This document shows positions 7,913 to 15,789 of a DNA stretch of 64,000 nucleotides, in pieces. The stretch is from positions 62,001 to 126,000 of the forward strand of contig WTGU01000146.1 in assembly GCA_011523425.1 (NCBI GenBank), written 5' to 3'. The first letter of the stretch is position 1; every line of letters begins with the position of its first letter. The DNA comes from Alphaproteobacteria bacterium. GTDB taxonomy: Bacteria; Pseudomonadota; Alphaproteobacteria; UBA828. A program made the position numbers and the translations under genes. Below the pieces are notes generated by a model. The model was not told the DNA's origin. It saw nothing but the letters and a program-made list of their open reading frames with translations, and made no database searches.

Positions 7913-8698
7913 TCAGGAATGGGGCCGGGAGAGCGCTCCTCCGTGCGCCGCGCGCAGCTTGCGCATCCCCTTCAGCCAGCGTTCGTGATCCGAAACCTTG
8001 CGCTCCATGTAGCCCTGCACCTCGGGGTGCGGAAGGATGAGGAATTCCTCCCGCTCCATCGCCGCGACCACGCAGTCGGCCACCTGCTCCGGCTCGAGGA
8101 TGCCGTCCAGGCTGGCGACGCTCTCGTCATGGCCCGCGAGCATCGCCGTGCGCACCGCCTGCGGGCAGAGCACCGAGACCCGCACGCCCCGGTCGCCGTA
8201 GGCGATCGCGAGCCACTCGGCGAAAGCCACGGCGGCGTGCTTCGTCACCGAGTAGGTCGCCGAATCCACGTGGCTGAGGAGCCCGGCGGCCGAGGCAGTG
8301 TTGACCAGATAGCCGCTGCCGCGCGCGGCCATCCCGGGCGCCACCGCCCGCGCCGCATAGACGTGGGCCATGACGTGGATATCCCAGTTCTGCCGCCACT
8401 CCTCGTCCGGCGCGTCGACGCCCCCCATGCGCGCGATGCCGGCGTTGGAGACGAACACGTCGACGGGCCCGAAGGTGTCCTCTGCGGCCGCGACGAGGCG
8501 TTTGACGGCGGCCTCGTCCGCCACGTCGCAAGGCACCGCCAGGGCGTCGATCTCGCCGGCGGCGTTCAGTAGGGCGTCCTCCTGAAGGTCGGCCAGGGCG
8601 ATGCCCCGCGCGCCCTCCGCGCGGAAGCGGCGCGCGAGCGCGAGCCCGATGCCGCTCGCGCCGCCGGTGACGACGACGGACTTGTCCGCGATCCTCAA
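7913..8698 (-). CDS. SDR-family NAD(P)-dependent oxidoreductase
   Basis: This is a 261-aa classical short-chain dehydrogenase with TTG start at 8698. Seen are 'VVTGGASGIGLALARRF' (nucleotide-binding TGxxxGxG), 'VSNAGIA' (the NNAG position), the catalytic serine near 'VNTASAAGLL' and 'YSVTKHA' (YxxxK). The acidic residue after strand 2 ('ALADLQ') suggests NAD preference. The C-terminus is extended and basic. It starts 19 nt downstream of the PNPOx-like gene and ends 18 nt before the thioesterase start, so it is part of the same operon. The substrate is not identifiable. Confidence 0.9.
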   Translation of the reverse strand: MRIADKSVVVTGGASGIGLALARRFRAEGARGIALADLQEDALLNAAGEIDALAVPCDVADEAAVKRLVAAAEDTFGPVDVFVSNAGIARMGGVDAPDEEWRQNWDIHVMAHVYAARAVAPGMAARGSGYLVNTASAAGLLSHVDSATYSVTKHAAVAFAEWLAIAYGDRGVRVSVLCPQAVRTAMLAGHDESVASLDGILEPEQVADCVVAAMEREEFLILPHPEVQGYMERKVSDHERWLKGMRKLRAAHGGALSRPHS

Positions 8699-8717
8699 CG
8701 GTCGCTCGCGTCGGGCA

Positions 8718-9122
8718 TCAGTAGGAGAGGATGCGGGTCGGCGTGAGCACCAGCAGGACCCAGTCGTCCCGCGCGGACCACTCGGCGATGGCCTCCTCCC
8801 GCCGCGGGCTCTCGTAGTAGCGCCTGGTGAGTTCGAGTCCGAACTCCTTGCCGCCCTCGCCGAAGAGCTTGATGGTCCCTTCCACCGTGACCCACGCCTC
8901 GGGCGCGCCGACCGGGTCGGCCACGCTGAGGCAGGCGCGCGGATCGCGCCGCAGCCGCGTCACCTTGCCGGTGTCCAGCATCGAGAACATGCGGGCCTTC
9001 TCGCCGTCCCACTCGTACCAGAGCGGGAGCGCGTTGGGAGAGCCGTCCTCGTTCAGCGTGCACAGCGTGCCGATGCGCACCTCGCGCAGGAAGGCATCGC
9101 GTTCCTCGTCGGTCATGCTCAT
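8718..9122 (-). CDS. Pyridoxamine-5'-phosphate-oxidase-like flavin-binding protein
   Basis: The 134-aa protein has the split-barrel start 'GTLCTLNEDGSPNALPLWYEWDG' and 'VTRLRRDPRACLSVAD', typical of PNPOx-like proteins that bind FMN, F420 or haem. In unusual catabolic operons these small proteins serve as flavin reductases or F420-dependent enzymes; no specific cofactor can be chosen here. ATG 9122 is selected because GAGG lies 5 nt upstream; GTG 9128 and ATG 9116 are alternatives. It is co-oriented with SDR genes on both sides. Confidence 0.82.
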   Translation of the reverse strand: MSMTDEERDAFLREVRIGTLCTLNEDGSPNALPLWYEWDGEKARMFSMLDTGKVTRLRRDPRACLSVADPVGAPEAWVTVEGTIKLFGEGGKEFGLELTRRYYESPRREEAIAEWSARDDWVLLVLTPTRILSY

Positions 9123-9223
9123 CGTCACCTCATGCGGCGTTCTCTTGCGGTTCTATCGGATACTCGTCGCCCCGGTGCAAGCGCTGCGGCGCACGAATGC
9201 GCCAGCACCCTCGCTCACTCCGC

Positions 9224-9985
9224 TCACGCCGGCCTGTTGCCGCGCCCTCCGTCCACGTCGTAGATCGCCGCGGTGACGTAGGAGGCCTCTTCCGAGCAGA
9301 GCCAAAGGCACATGGCGGCGACCTCCTCGGGCCGGCCGATGCGCTTGAGCATCGAGCCGGTCCTGCCCAGCGCGGTCGCGGCCTCGATGCCGATGGAGCG
9401 CTCCCACATCTCGGTGGCGATCAATCCGGGGCGCACGCAGTTCACGCGAATGCCGTGCTCGGCATATTCGTGGGCGAGGCCCTTGGTGAAGGAATCGACG
9501 GCGCCCTTGGACGAGGCGTAGACGACATCGCTCGGCAGCCCGCCGTAGCGGGCCGAGATCGAGCCGACGTTGACGATGGCGCCGCCCTTTCCGCCCAGCC
9601 TGGTCGACATGCGTTTGACCGCCTCGCGCGCGATGACGAAGAGGCCGAAGACGTTGACCGCGAAGACGCGCTCCAGCTTCGCCAGGTCCATGTCGGGGAT
9701 CAGGGTCTCGTAGTCGATCGCCGCATTGTTGACGATGGCCGTGACCGGCCCGAGCTCGGAATCGACCACGTCCAGCATCCGCAGGATATCGTCCTCGCGC
9801 CCCATGTCGGCCTGGATGGCGACGGCGCGCCGGCCCGCCCTCTCGATCTCGGCTGCGACCGCCTCGGCCCGGTCCCTGGCCTGGGCGTAGTTGACGGCGA
9901 CATCGTATCCCTTTGCGCCGGCGAGCCGCGCGACGGCGGCGCCGATCCCGCGGCTGCCGCCCGTGACGATCATGACCCTGGACAT
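9224..9985 (-). CDS. SDR-family oxidoreductase
   Basis: This is a 253-aa classical SDR: 'MIVTGGSRGIGAAVARL', 'VNNAAIDYET', 'IVNVGSISARYG', 'VYASSKGAVDSF' (YxxxK), and the C-terminal 'CLWLCSEEASYVTAAIYDVDGG'. The basic 'N-Y-A-Q-A-R-D-R' after strand 2 is compatible with NADP(H). ATG 9985 is chosen because a purine-rich GGGGACGGGGGG stretch precedes it. It is the first gene of the minus-strand acyl-CoA set and starts 114 bp from a divergent plus-strand operon, with a 20-bp palindrome between them. Confidence 0.9.
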   Translation of the reverse strand: MSRVMIVTGGSRGIGAAVARLAGAKGYDVAVNYAQARDRAEAVAAEIERAGRRAVAIQADMGREDDILRMLDVVDSELGPVTAIVNNAAIDYETLIPDMDLAKLERVFAVNVFGLFVIAREAVKRMSTRLGGKGGAIVNVGSISARYGGLPSDVVYASSKGAVDSFTKGLAHEYAEHGIRVNCVRPGLIATEMWERSIGIEAATALGRTGSMLKRIGRPEEVAAMCLWLCSEEASYVTAAIYDVDGGRGNRPA

Positions 9986-10007
9986 GCCTGCCCCCCGTCC
10001 CCTGGAG

Positions 10008-10027
10008 CAGTCGGCGCCGGCCGACTG
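10008..10027. promoter_or_regulatory. Palindrome between divergent operons (candidate operator)
   Basis: CAGTCGGC (10008-10015) and GCCGACTG (10020-10027) form a perfect 8-bp inverted repeat with a 4-bp spacer. It lies in the 113-bp gap between the SDR start at 9985 (minus) and the synthase-like start at 10099 (plus). That is the position of an operator controlling both divergent operons. No regulator gene is adjacent, so the binding protein is unknown. Confidence 0.5.
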
Positions 10028-10098
10028 GTCTTGCGGCCGCGAGCGTGTAGTATGCGCCCGCCCTCGGTCGCGCAACCGTCCGTCTCCGGAGTCCCGAC

Positions 10099-11529
10099 GT
10101 GCCCGGCATCACCGCGTATGGCGCCTACCTGCCGCGCCGACGCCTTCAACGCTCGGCGATCGCCGCCGCCAACGCCTGGTTCGACGCATCGCTTGCAGCC
10201 CTCGCGCGCGGCGAGCGCAGCATGTGCAGCTGGGACGAGGACCCGGTCACGATGGCCGTGGAGGCCGTGCGCGACATGGGCGCGGCCGCGCCCGTCGAGG
10301 CGCTGTTCCTGGCGTCGACCACGCATCCCTTCGCCGTCCGCCAGAATGCCGGCATCGTCGCGGAGGCGCTCAATCTCGGGAGCGCGCTGCGCACCATGGA
10401 CGCGGCGGGCTCGCTCCGCGCCTCGACCACCGCGCTGATGAGCGCGCTCGACGCCGCGGCGGCGGGTCAGCCGGCGATCGTGGCGGCGGCCGACCGCCGC
10501 AGGGCCCGTGCCGGCAGCCCGATGGAGATGCTGTCCGGCGACGGGGCCGCCGCCCTTCGCACCGGCGGCGAGGGGGAGATCGCGACCCTGCTCGGGGCAG
10601 CGATGGTCGCCGCGGACTTCATCGATCACTTCCGCGCGAGCGGCGACGACTTCGACTATGGCTGGGAGGACCGCTGGATACGCGACGAAGGCTGGTTGAA
10701 GCTGGTGCCGCAGGCGGTCGAACGCGCTCTCGCGAAGGCCGGCGTCGAGCCTGCGGCCGTCGACCGTCTGATCGTGCCCTGCCACCTGAGGCGGGTGCCG
10801 GAGAGCGTCGCGAAGGCCTGCGGCATTCCGGCGGGCGCCGTTGCCGACCCGATGATGGAGACGGTCGGCCAGTGCGGCACGGCCCAGCCGCTGCTCATGC
10901 TGGCGGCCGAGCTGGCGAATGCTGAGCCGGGGCAGACCATCGTCGTCACCGGGTTCGGCCAGGGCTGCGATGCGCTGGTGTTCCGCGTCACGGATGCGAT
11001 CGGCGCGACCCGGCCCGGACGTGGCGTCGCCGGGTGGCTGAGCCGGCGGGTGGAGGAATCCAGCTATCACAGGTTCCTGACCTACAGCGGCGTCGTCGAG
11101 CGCGAATACGGCAAGCGGGCCGAGCTCGACCGTCCGCCGGCGCTGACCGCGCAGTACCGCAACCGCGAGGGCGTGACCGGATTCGTCGGCGGCCGCTGCA
11201 GCCGCTGCGGCACGGTGCAGTATCCGCGCTCGATCTACTGCGTGAATCCCAACTGCGGCGCGCGGGACACGCAGGAGCCCCACCCCATGGCGGACGTCCC
11301 CGCCACGGTGAAGACGTTCACCGCCGACCATCTCGTCTTTTCCATGGACCCGCCAGCCTATCTCGGCCTTGTCGAGTTCGAGGGCGGCGGGCGCACCATG
11401 GTGGAGTTCACGGAGGTCGATCCCGAGAGCTTCGACGTCGGCACGCGGGCGAGCATGCGCTTCAGGATCAAGCATGTGGATGAACGGCGCGGGATGCGTC
11501 AGTATTTCTGGAAGGCGGCGCCCGACTAG
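10099..11529 (+). CDS. HMG-CoA-synthase-like protein fused to DUF35 (Zn ribbon + OB) domain
   Basis: This 476-aa protein starts with GTG 10099. Residues about 1-340 resemble archaeal-type HMG-CoA synthase ('ITAYGAYLPRRRL', 'LASTTHPFAVRQNAGIVAEAL', 'MLSGDGAAAL'). Residues about 350-476 are a DUF35 module with the zinc ribbon 'CSRCGTVQYPRSIYCVNPNC' and an OB fold. The usual nucleophile position (FACKAGT in archaeal enzymes) reads 'GSLRAST' here, so the catalytic cysteine appears to be missing. It is followed by a thiolase gene 31 bp downstream. In archaeal systems and in steroid side-chain retro-aldolases, DUF35 proteins act as partners of thiolase-like enzymes. I infer a lyase-type or scaffold role rather than ordinary HMG-CoA synthesis. 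Confidence 0.82.
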   Translation: MPGITAYGAYLPRRRLQRSAIAAANAWFDASLAALARGERSMCSWDEDPVTMAVEAVRDMGAAAPVEALFLASTTHPFAVRQNAGIVAEALNLGSALRTMDAAGSLRASTTALMSALDAAAAGQPAIVAAADRRRARAGSPMEMLSGDGAAALRTGGEGEIATLLGAAMVAADFIDHFRASGDDFDYGWEDRWIRDEGWLKLVPQAVERALAKAGVEPAAVDRLIVPCHLRRVPESVAKACGIPAGAVADPMMETVGQCGTAQPLLMLAAELANAEPGQTIVVTGFGQGCDALVFRVTDAIGATRPGRGVAGWLSRRVEESSYHRFLTYSGVVEREYGKRAELDRPPALTAQYRNREGVTGFVGGRCSRCGTVQYPRSIYCVNPNCGARDTQEPHPMADVPATVKTFTADHLVFSMDPPAYLGLVEFEGGGRTMVEFTEVDPESFDVGTRASMRFRIKHVDERRGMRQYFWKAAPD

Positions 11530-11560
11530 GGCTAGGCCTCACGGCGCGAGAGGAGCGGAG

Positions 11561-12763
11561 ATGGCCAGCGGCATTCGCGACAAGGTCGCCATCCTCGGGA
11601 TGGGATGCTCGAAGTTCGGCGAGCGGTGGGATGCGGAGCCCTCGGACCTGATGGCCGAGGCGTTCGAGGAATGCATCGCCGACGCCGGGATCGAACGCTC
11701 GCAGATCGATGCGGCGTGGCTCAGCACGGCGTTCGATTCCGTCAACGTCGGGCCGAGCGCGCTGCCTCTCGCGACCGCGCTCAGGCTCGGCTACATCCCC
11801 GTCACGCACGTCGAGAACATGTGCGCGAGCGGAACGGAGGCCTTCCGCGGCGCCTGCTACGCGGTGGCCTCGGGCGCCGCGGACTTCGCGCTCGCGCTCG
11901 GCGTGGAGAAGCTGAAGGACACCGGCTACGGCGGCCTGCCGGCCCGCACCCGCGGGGTGACGAACGATCTGTTCGCCCCCACCGTCTCCGCCCCCGGCGC
12001 GTTCGCGCAGCTCGCGGCCGGCTATCGCGGCGCTCACGGCATCGACGGGGACGATCTCAAGCGCGCGATGGCGCACGTCTCGGTCAAGAGCCACGCCAAC
12101 GGCGCGCGCAATCCCAAGGCCCACCTCAGGCGCGAGATCACCCACGAGCAGGCGATCGCGGCGCCGATGGTCGCCGAACCCATTGGCCTGTTCGACTGCT
12201 GCGGCGTCAGCGACGGCGCGGCGTGCGCCATCGTCACCACGCCGGAGATCGCCGTGACCCTGGGCAGGACCGATGTCGTGACGGTCAAGGCCCTGCAGCT
12301 CAGCGTCTCGAACGGCGAGGAGGTCGGCTTCAACGGCTGGGACGGCGCTCACTTCAAGACCACGCGCATCGCGGCGCGGCGGGCCTACGAGGAAGCCGGC
12401 ATCGACGATGCGCGCAGGGAGATCAGCGCGACCGAGGTCCACGACTGCTTCTCGATCACCGAGCTGGTGACGATGGAGGACCTCGGCCTCGCCGACGAGG
12501 GCCAGGCCTGGAAGGCGGTGCTCGACGGCCGTTTCGACGCCGATGGCGAGATGCCCTGTCAGATCGACGGCGGCCTGAAGTGCTTCGGCCACCCCATCGG
12601 CGCCTCCGGCCTGCGGATGCTCTACGAGATCTATCTGCAGTTCCTGGGCCGCGCAGGCGAGCGCCAGATCGGCACCATGCGCTACGGGCTCACCCACAAT
12701 CTGGGCGGCCATCCCGCGCAGAACATCTGCAGCGTGGCGATCGTCGGCCACTACGACGGTTGA
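11561..12763 (+). CDS. Thiolase-family acetyl-CoA acetyltransferase (SCP-x-like)
   Basis: The 400-aa enzyme begins at ATG 11561 after AGGAGCGGAG. It is a thiolase superfamily member of the SCP2/SCP-x type: nucleophile cysteine in 'ENMCASGTEAFRGA', 'GLFDCCGVSDGAACAIV', 'EVHDCFSITELV', and the His of 'CFGHPIGASGLRM'. The last active-site loop reads 'THNLGGHPAQNICSVAIVG' instead of the CxGGG of degradative thiolases, so it belongs to the divergent group often paired with DUF35 proteins. It would cleave or form a C-C bond on an acyl-CoA. Neighbours are the DUF35 fusion, a MaoC hydratase and an SDR, a complete set for one beta-oxidation-like turn. Confidence 0.88.
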   Translation: MASGIRDKVAILGMGCSKFGERWDAEPSDLMAEAFEECIADAGIERSQIDAAWLSTAFDSVNVGPSALPLATALRLGYIPVTHVENMCASGTEAFRGACYAVASGAADFALALGVEKLKDTGYGGLPARTRGVTNDLFAPTVSAPGAFAQLAAGYRGAHGIDGDDLKRAMAHVSVKSHANGARNPKAHLRREITHEQAIAAPMVAEPIGLFDCCGVSDGAACAIVTTPEIAVTLGRTDVVTVKALQLSVSNGEEVGFNGWDGAHFKTTRIAARRAYEEAGIDDARREISATEVHDCFSITELVTMEDLGLADEGQAWKAVLDGRFDADGEMPCQIDGGLKCFGHPIGASGLRMLYEIYLQFLGRAGERQIGTMRYGLTHNLGGHPAQNICSVAIVGHYDG

Positions 12764-12848
12764 GCCGAGCGCCGCGCCGGTCCGCAGCAGCCCCCCGAGC
12801 GGTCGCGAGGCCCGTGAGCCGCCCGCCACGCGCCGCCGATACAGGGCC

Positions 12849-13694
12849 GTGAATTACGACGCGCTCATGGGCTTCGAGATTCCCGAGGCCCGCCAGACCT
12901 TCGGCCCTCTCGACGCGGTCCGCTACGCGCTCTCGATCGGCCTCGGCCGCGATCCCCTCGACCCGTGGCAGCTGCAGTTCGTGGACGAGCGGAAGGGTCC
13001 CGGCATCGTGCCGTCGTTCTGCTCGGTGCTCGGCCACCCCGGCTTCTGGCTGGCCGATCCGCGCACGACGGTCGATGCGACCCGCCTCGTCCATGCCGAG
13101 CAGGGATTCCGCCTGCAGCGGGCGATCCCCAGCGCCGGCACGGTCGCGGGCGTGACCCGGATCGTCGATATCGTCGACAAGGGCGCCGCCAGGGGCGCGC
13201 TGCTCTATCTCGAGAAGGACCTGCGCGAGGTCGAGACGGGCGCGCTCATCGCGACCGAGACGCGCACGCTCATGCTCCGGGGCGACGGCGGCTACGACGG
13301 CCCCTCCGGCACGCCGCCGCCTGTGCCGGAGGAGCCGGGCGGCGCGCCCGACCGCACCGCCCGCGTGGCGACCCGGCCGGAGCAGGCCCTCCTCTATCGC
13401 CTTAACGGCGATCTCAACCTGCTCCATCTCGACCCCGAGGTCGCGCGGAAGGCGGGCTTCGGCCGGCCGATACTCCACGGGCTCTGCACCTTCGGCATCG
13501 CCTGCCACGCCCTTCTGCGCGCGTTCGCAGGCGACGATCCCGGCGCGCTCCGCAGCATGTCCGCGCGCTTCTCGGCGCCGGTCTTTCCGGGCGAGACCGT
13601 CGAGGTGGAGATGTGGCAGGGCGGCGCCTTTCGTGCCCGGGCCGTCGAGCGCGACGTCGTCGTGCTGCGTCAGGGGCTGGCCCGCTTCACCTGA
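12849..13694 (+). CDS. MaoC-family enoyl-CoA hydratase 2
   Basis: This 281-aa protein starts with GTG 12849. It has the double hot-dog arrangement of hydratase 2: an N-terminal non-catalytic half and a C-terminal half bearing 'YRLNGDLNLLHLDP' and 'AGFGRPILHGLCTFG'. The Asp and His of the hydratase-2 motif (D-x4-H) are both present. It hydrates trans-2-enoyl-CoA to the (R)-3-hydroxyacyl-CoA, suited to the following SDR of MFE-2 type. It lies 85 bp after the thiolase gene. Confidence 0.92.
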   Translation: MNYDALMGFEIPEARQTFGPLDAVRYALSIGLGRDPLDPWQLQFVDERKGPGIVPSFCSVLGHPGFWLADPRTTVDATRLVHAEQGFRLQRAIPSAGTVAGVTRIVDIVDKGAARGALLYLEKDLREVETGALIATETRTLMLRGDGGYDGPSGTPPPVPEEPGGAPDRTARVATRPEQALLYRLNGDLNLLHLDPEVARKAGFGRPILHGLCTFGIACHALLRAFAGDDPGALRSMSARFSAPVFPGETVEVEMWQGGAFRARAVERDVVVLRQGLARFT

Positions 13695-13722
13695 GGCGCC
13701 GGTATCAAGGGAGAATCGAACG

Positions 13723-14628
13723 GTGAACGAGGGAAGGGTTGCGATCGTCTCCGGCGCGGGCGGCGGCATAGGGCGCGAGATCGCGCTGGCGCTGGCACGG
13801 ACCGGGGCCGCTGTCGTCGTCAACGACATCGGCGTCTCGGTCACGGGCGAGGGCGGGTCGGCAGCCCCGGCCGAGGAGACGAAGGGGCTGATAGAGGAGG
13901 CCGGCGGAAGGGCGGTCGTCGACACGCACGGCGTCGAGAGCTGGGACGGCGCGCGCGCCATCGTGGAGACGGCGCTTGGGGCCTTCGGGCGGATCGACAT
14001 CGTGGTGAACAACGCCGGCATCCTGCGCGACACGATCTTCCACAAGATGACGGCCGAGCAGTGGCTCTCCGTCGTCGGCGTGCACCTCAACGGCAGCTTC
14101 TTCCTCAGCCGCGCGGCGGCGGAGCACTTCCGGCGACAGGAATCGGGCGCGTTCGTGCACATGACCAGCACGTCGGGGCTGATCGGCAATTTCGGGCAGG
14201 CCAACTACGCCGCGGCCAAGCTCGGCATCTGCGCGCTCTCCAAGTCGATCGCGCTCGACATGCGGCGCTTCAACGTGCGCTCCAACTGCATCGCGCCCTT
14301 CGCCTGGAGCCGGATGACCGGCGAGATCCCGGCCGAGACCGACGAGCAAAGGGAGAGGATCGCGCGGCTGAGGAAGATGACGCCGGCGAAGAACGCCCCG
14401 CTCGCCGTGTTTCTCGCGTCGGACGCCGCGCGCGACATCACCGGGCAGGTCTTCGCCACACGCCACAACGAGATCTTTCTCCTCGCGCCTTTTCGGCCCG
14501 TTCGCAGCGTCCACCGAAGCGAGGGGTGGGACGCGCAGGCGATCGCCGACCATGCCGTGCCGGCGCTGCAGTCCCACTTCGCCGCGCTGGATCGCTCCGG
14601 CGACGTGTTCAGCTGGGATCCGCTATGA
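13723..14628 (+). CDS. SDR-family (3R)-hydroxyacyl-CoA dehydrogenase-like protein
   Basis: This is a 301-aa SDR related to the dehydrogenase domain of multifunctional enzyme 2. Seen are 'IVSGAGGGIGREIALAL', 'VVVNDIGVSVTGEGGS' (the extended loop after strand 2 typical of MFE-2), 'NNAGILRDTIF', 'TSTSGLIGNFGQANYAAAKLG' split into the Ser-Tyr-Lys set, and a long C-terminal extension. GTG 13723 follows AGGGAGA. Together with the MaoC hydratase it would carry out hydration and oxidation of an enoyl-CoA. Last gene of the plus-strand set; the next gene is convergent. Confidence 0.88.
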   Translation: MNEGRVAIVSGAGGGIGREIALALARTGAAVVVNDIGVSVTGEGGSAAPAEETKGLIEEAGGRAVVDTHGVESWDGARAIVETALGAFGRIDIVVNNAGILRDTIFHKMTAEQWLSVVGVHLNGSFFLSRAAAEHFRRQESGAFVHMTSTSGLIGNFGQANYAAAKLGICALSKSIALDMRRFNVRSNCIAPFAWSRMTGEIPAETDEQRERIARLRKMTPAKNAPLAVFLASDAARDITGQVFATRHNEIFLLAPFRPVRSVHRSEGWDAQAIADHAVPALQSHFAALDRSGDVFSWDPL

Positions 14629-14675
14629 GGTGAGGGCGCGCGGTTTTAGCGGCGGGCCGCCGACTGGGCCTTCGC

Positions 14676-15590
14676 TCACACCTTCATGCGCGCGCGGCCG
14701 ATGGCCTCGGTCCCGTCGATCCTGAAACGCTGGATCGCGTTGTCCGCGTCCATCAGCTCCTGAGGGCCGAGCACGCCGGCCTGCTCGCCCGCGGTTCCGT
14801 TCAGGACGTCGTTCGGGTGCTTGTGGTCGACGAAGCCCAGATTGACCGTGCCGAGGTCGTAGCCCATCAGGCATTGCAGCCGGTGGGGGAAGGTCCGGGC
14901 CTCCTCCATCGGCACGGCGAGATACTGGTTCTCCTCCTGGCGCAGCCAGCCGAGACAGTAGTGCAGGGCGACGCCGCAGCGGGCGGCGTTCGAGCGGTTG
15001 GCGCCGCCGCCGTGGATCAGGCTGCCCACGTAGATCAGCAGCGAGCCCGCCGGCATCTCGGCTACCGCGATCTCCTCCGGCGTCGGAACGCGCGCATCGG
15101 GCCAGCGGTGGCTCCCCGGCACGAAGCGGGTCGCCCCGTTCTCCTCCGAGAAGTCGCTCACCGCCCACATGGTCGCGAGCGTTAGCGGCGGAGCCGGGTT
15201 CTGGATGGGATAGAGGCCGGTATCCCGATGCATCGACTGCGCGCTCTCGCCGGGCTCGATGTGCATGACCCCGGTGTAGTGGATCTGGTATCGCGCGCAG
15301 TAGGGCCCGAGGACGCGGTCGGCGATCTCCAGCACGAGCGGATGCACGACCATGTCGCGGCTCGTCGGGCAGCGCGAAAGCAACGCGCCGAAGCGCTTCG
15401 TCTTCTGCCCGAAGAAGGCGTCGGGGTCGCCGAGCGCCGTCGCCTCCAGGTGCGGGGCCAGCTCGCCCGTGAGCCGCGCGCGGGTCTCCGGGTCGAGTAT
15501 CTCCCGCACGATCGCGTAGCCGTCCCGCTCGATCGCCGCCACCAGCGGGTCCGCGCCTGCGTCGGCGTCGAAGGTATTGAGCTGCGCCAT
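14676..15590 (-). CDS. Phytanoyl-CoA dioxygenase (PhyH) family protein
   Basis: This 304-aa Fe(II)/2-oxoglutarate-type oxygenase has its facial triad visible: His and Asp in 'QSMHRDTGLYPI' (HxD) and the distal His in 'LIHGGGANRS'. The arginine for 2-oxoglutarate probably lies in 'NRSNAARCG'. The N-terminal segment 'AIERDGYAIVREILDPETRARL' is typical of PhyH proteins. Substrates in this family range from acyl-CoAs to ectoine, so none is assigned. It is convergent with the SDR gene and divergent from the molybdopterin enzyme 199 bp away. Confidence 0.9.
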   Translation of the reverse strand: MAQLNTFDADAGADPLVAAIERDGYAIVREILDPETRARLTGELAPHLEATALGDPDAFFGQKTKRFGALLSRCPTSRDMVVHPLVLEIADRVLGPYCARYQIHYTGVMHIEPGESAQSMHRDTGLYPIQNPAPPLTLATMWAVSDFSEENGATRFVPGSHRWPDARVPTPEEIAVAEMPAGSLLIYVGSLIHGGGANRSNAARCGVALHYCLGWLRQEENQYLAVPMEEARTFPHRLQCLMGYDLGTVNLGFVDHKHPNDVLNGTAGEQAGVLGPQELMDADNAIQRFRIDGTEAIGRARMKV

Positions 15591-15789
15591 GCTCCGGCCC
15601 CGTCGTGCGCGACCCCTCGGTTATCGCGTTGTCTCTATCACGGGAGGCGCGCCCGGGTCATCAGCGCGAGAGGCCGACATTTCCGAACGGCCGGCGATCC
15701 GCTAGAAATGAGCAGCGGCAACCCGTCGATCGCGCTGAAAAGCGCCGCCTGAGCATACGGGAGCCGCCGAGAGCCGGAGGAGGCAAGCC

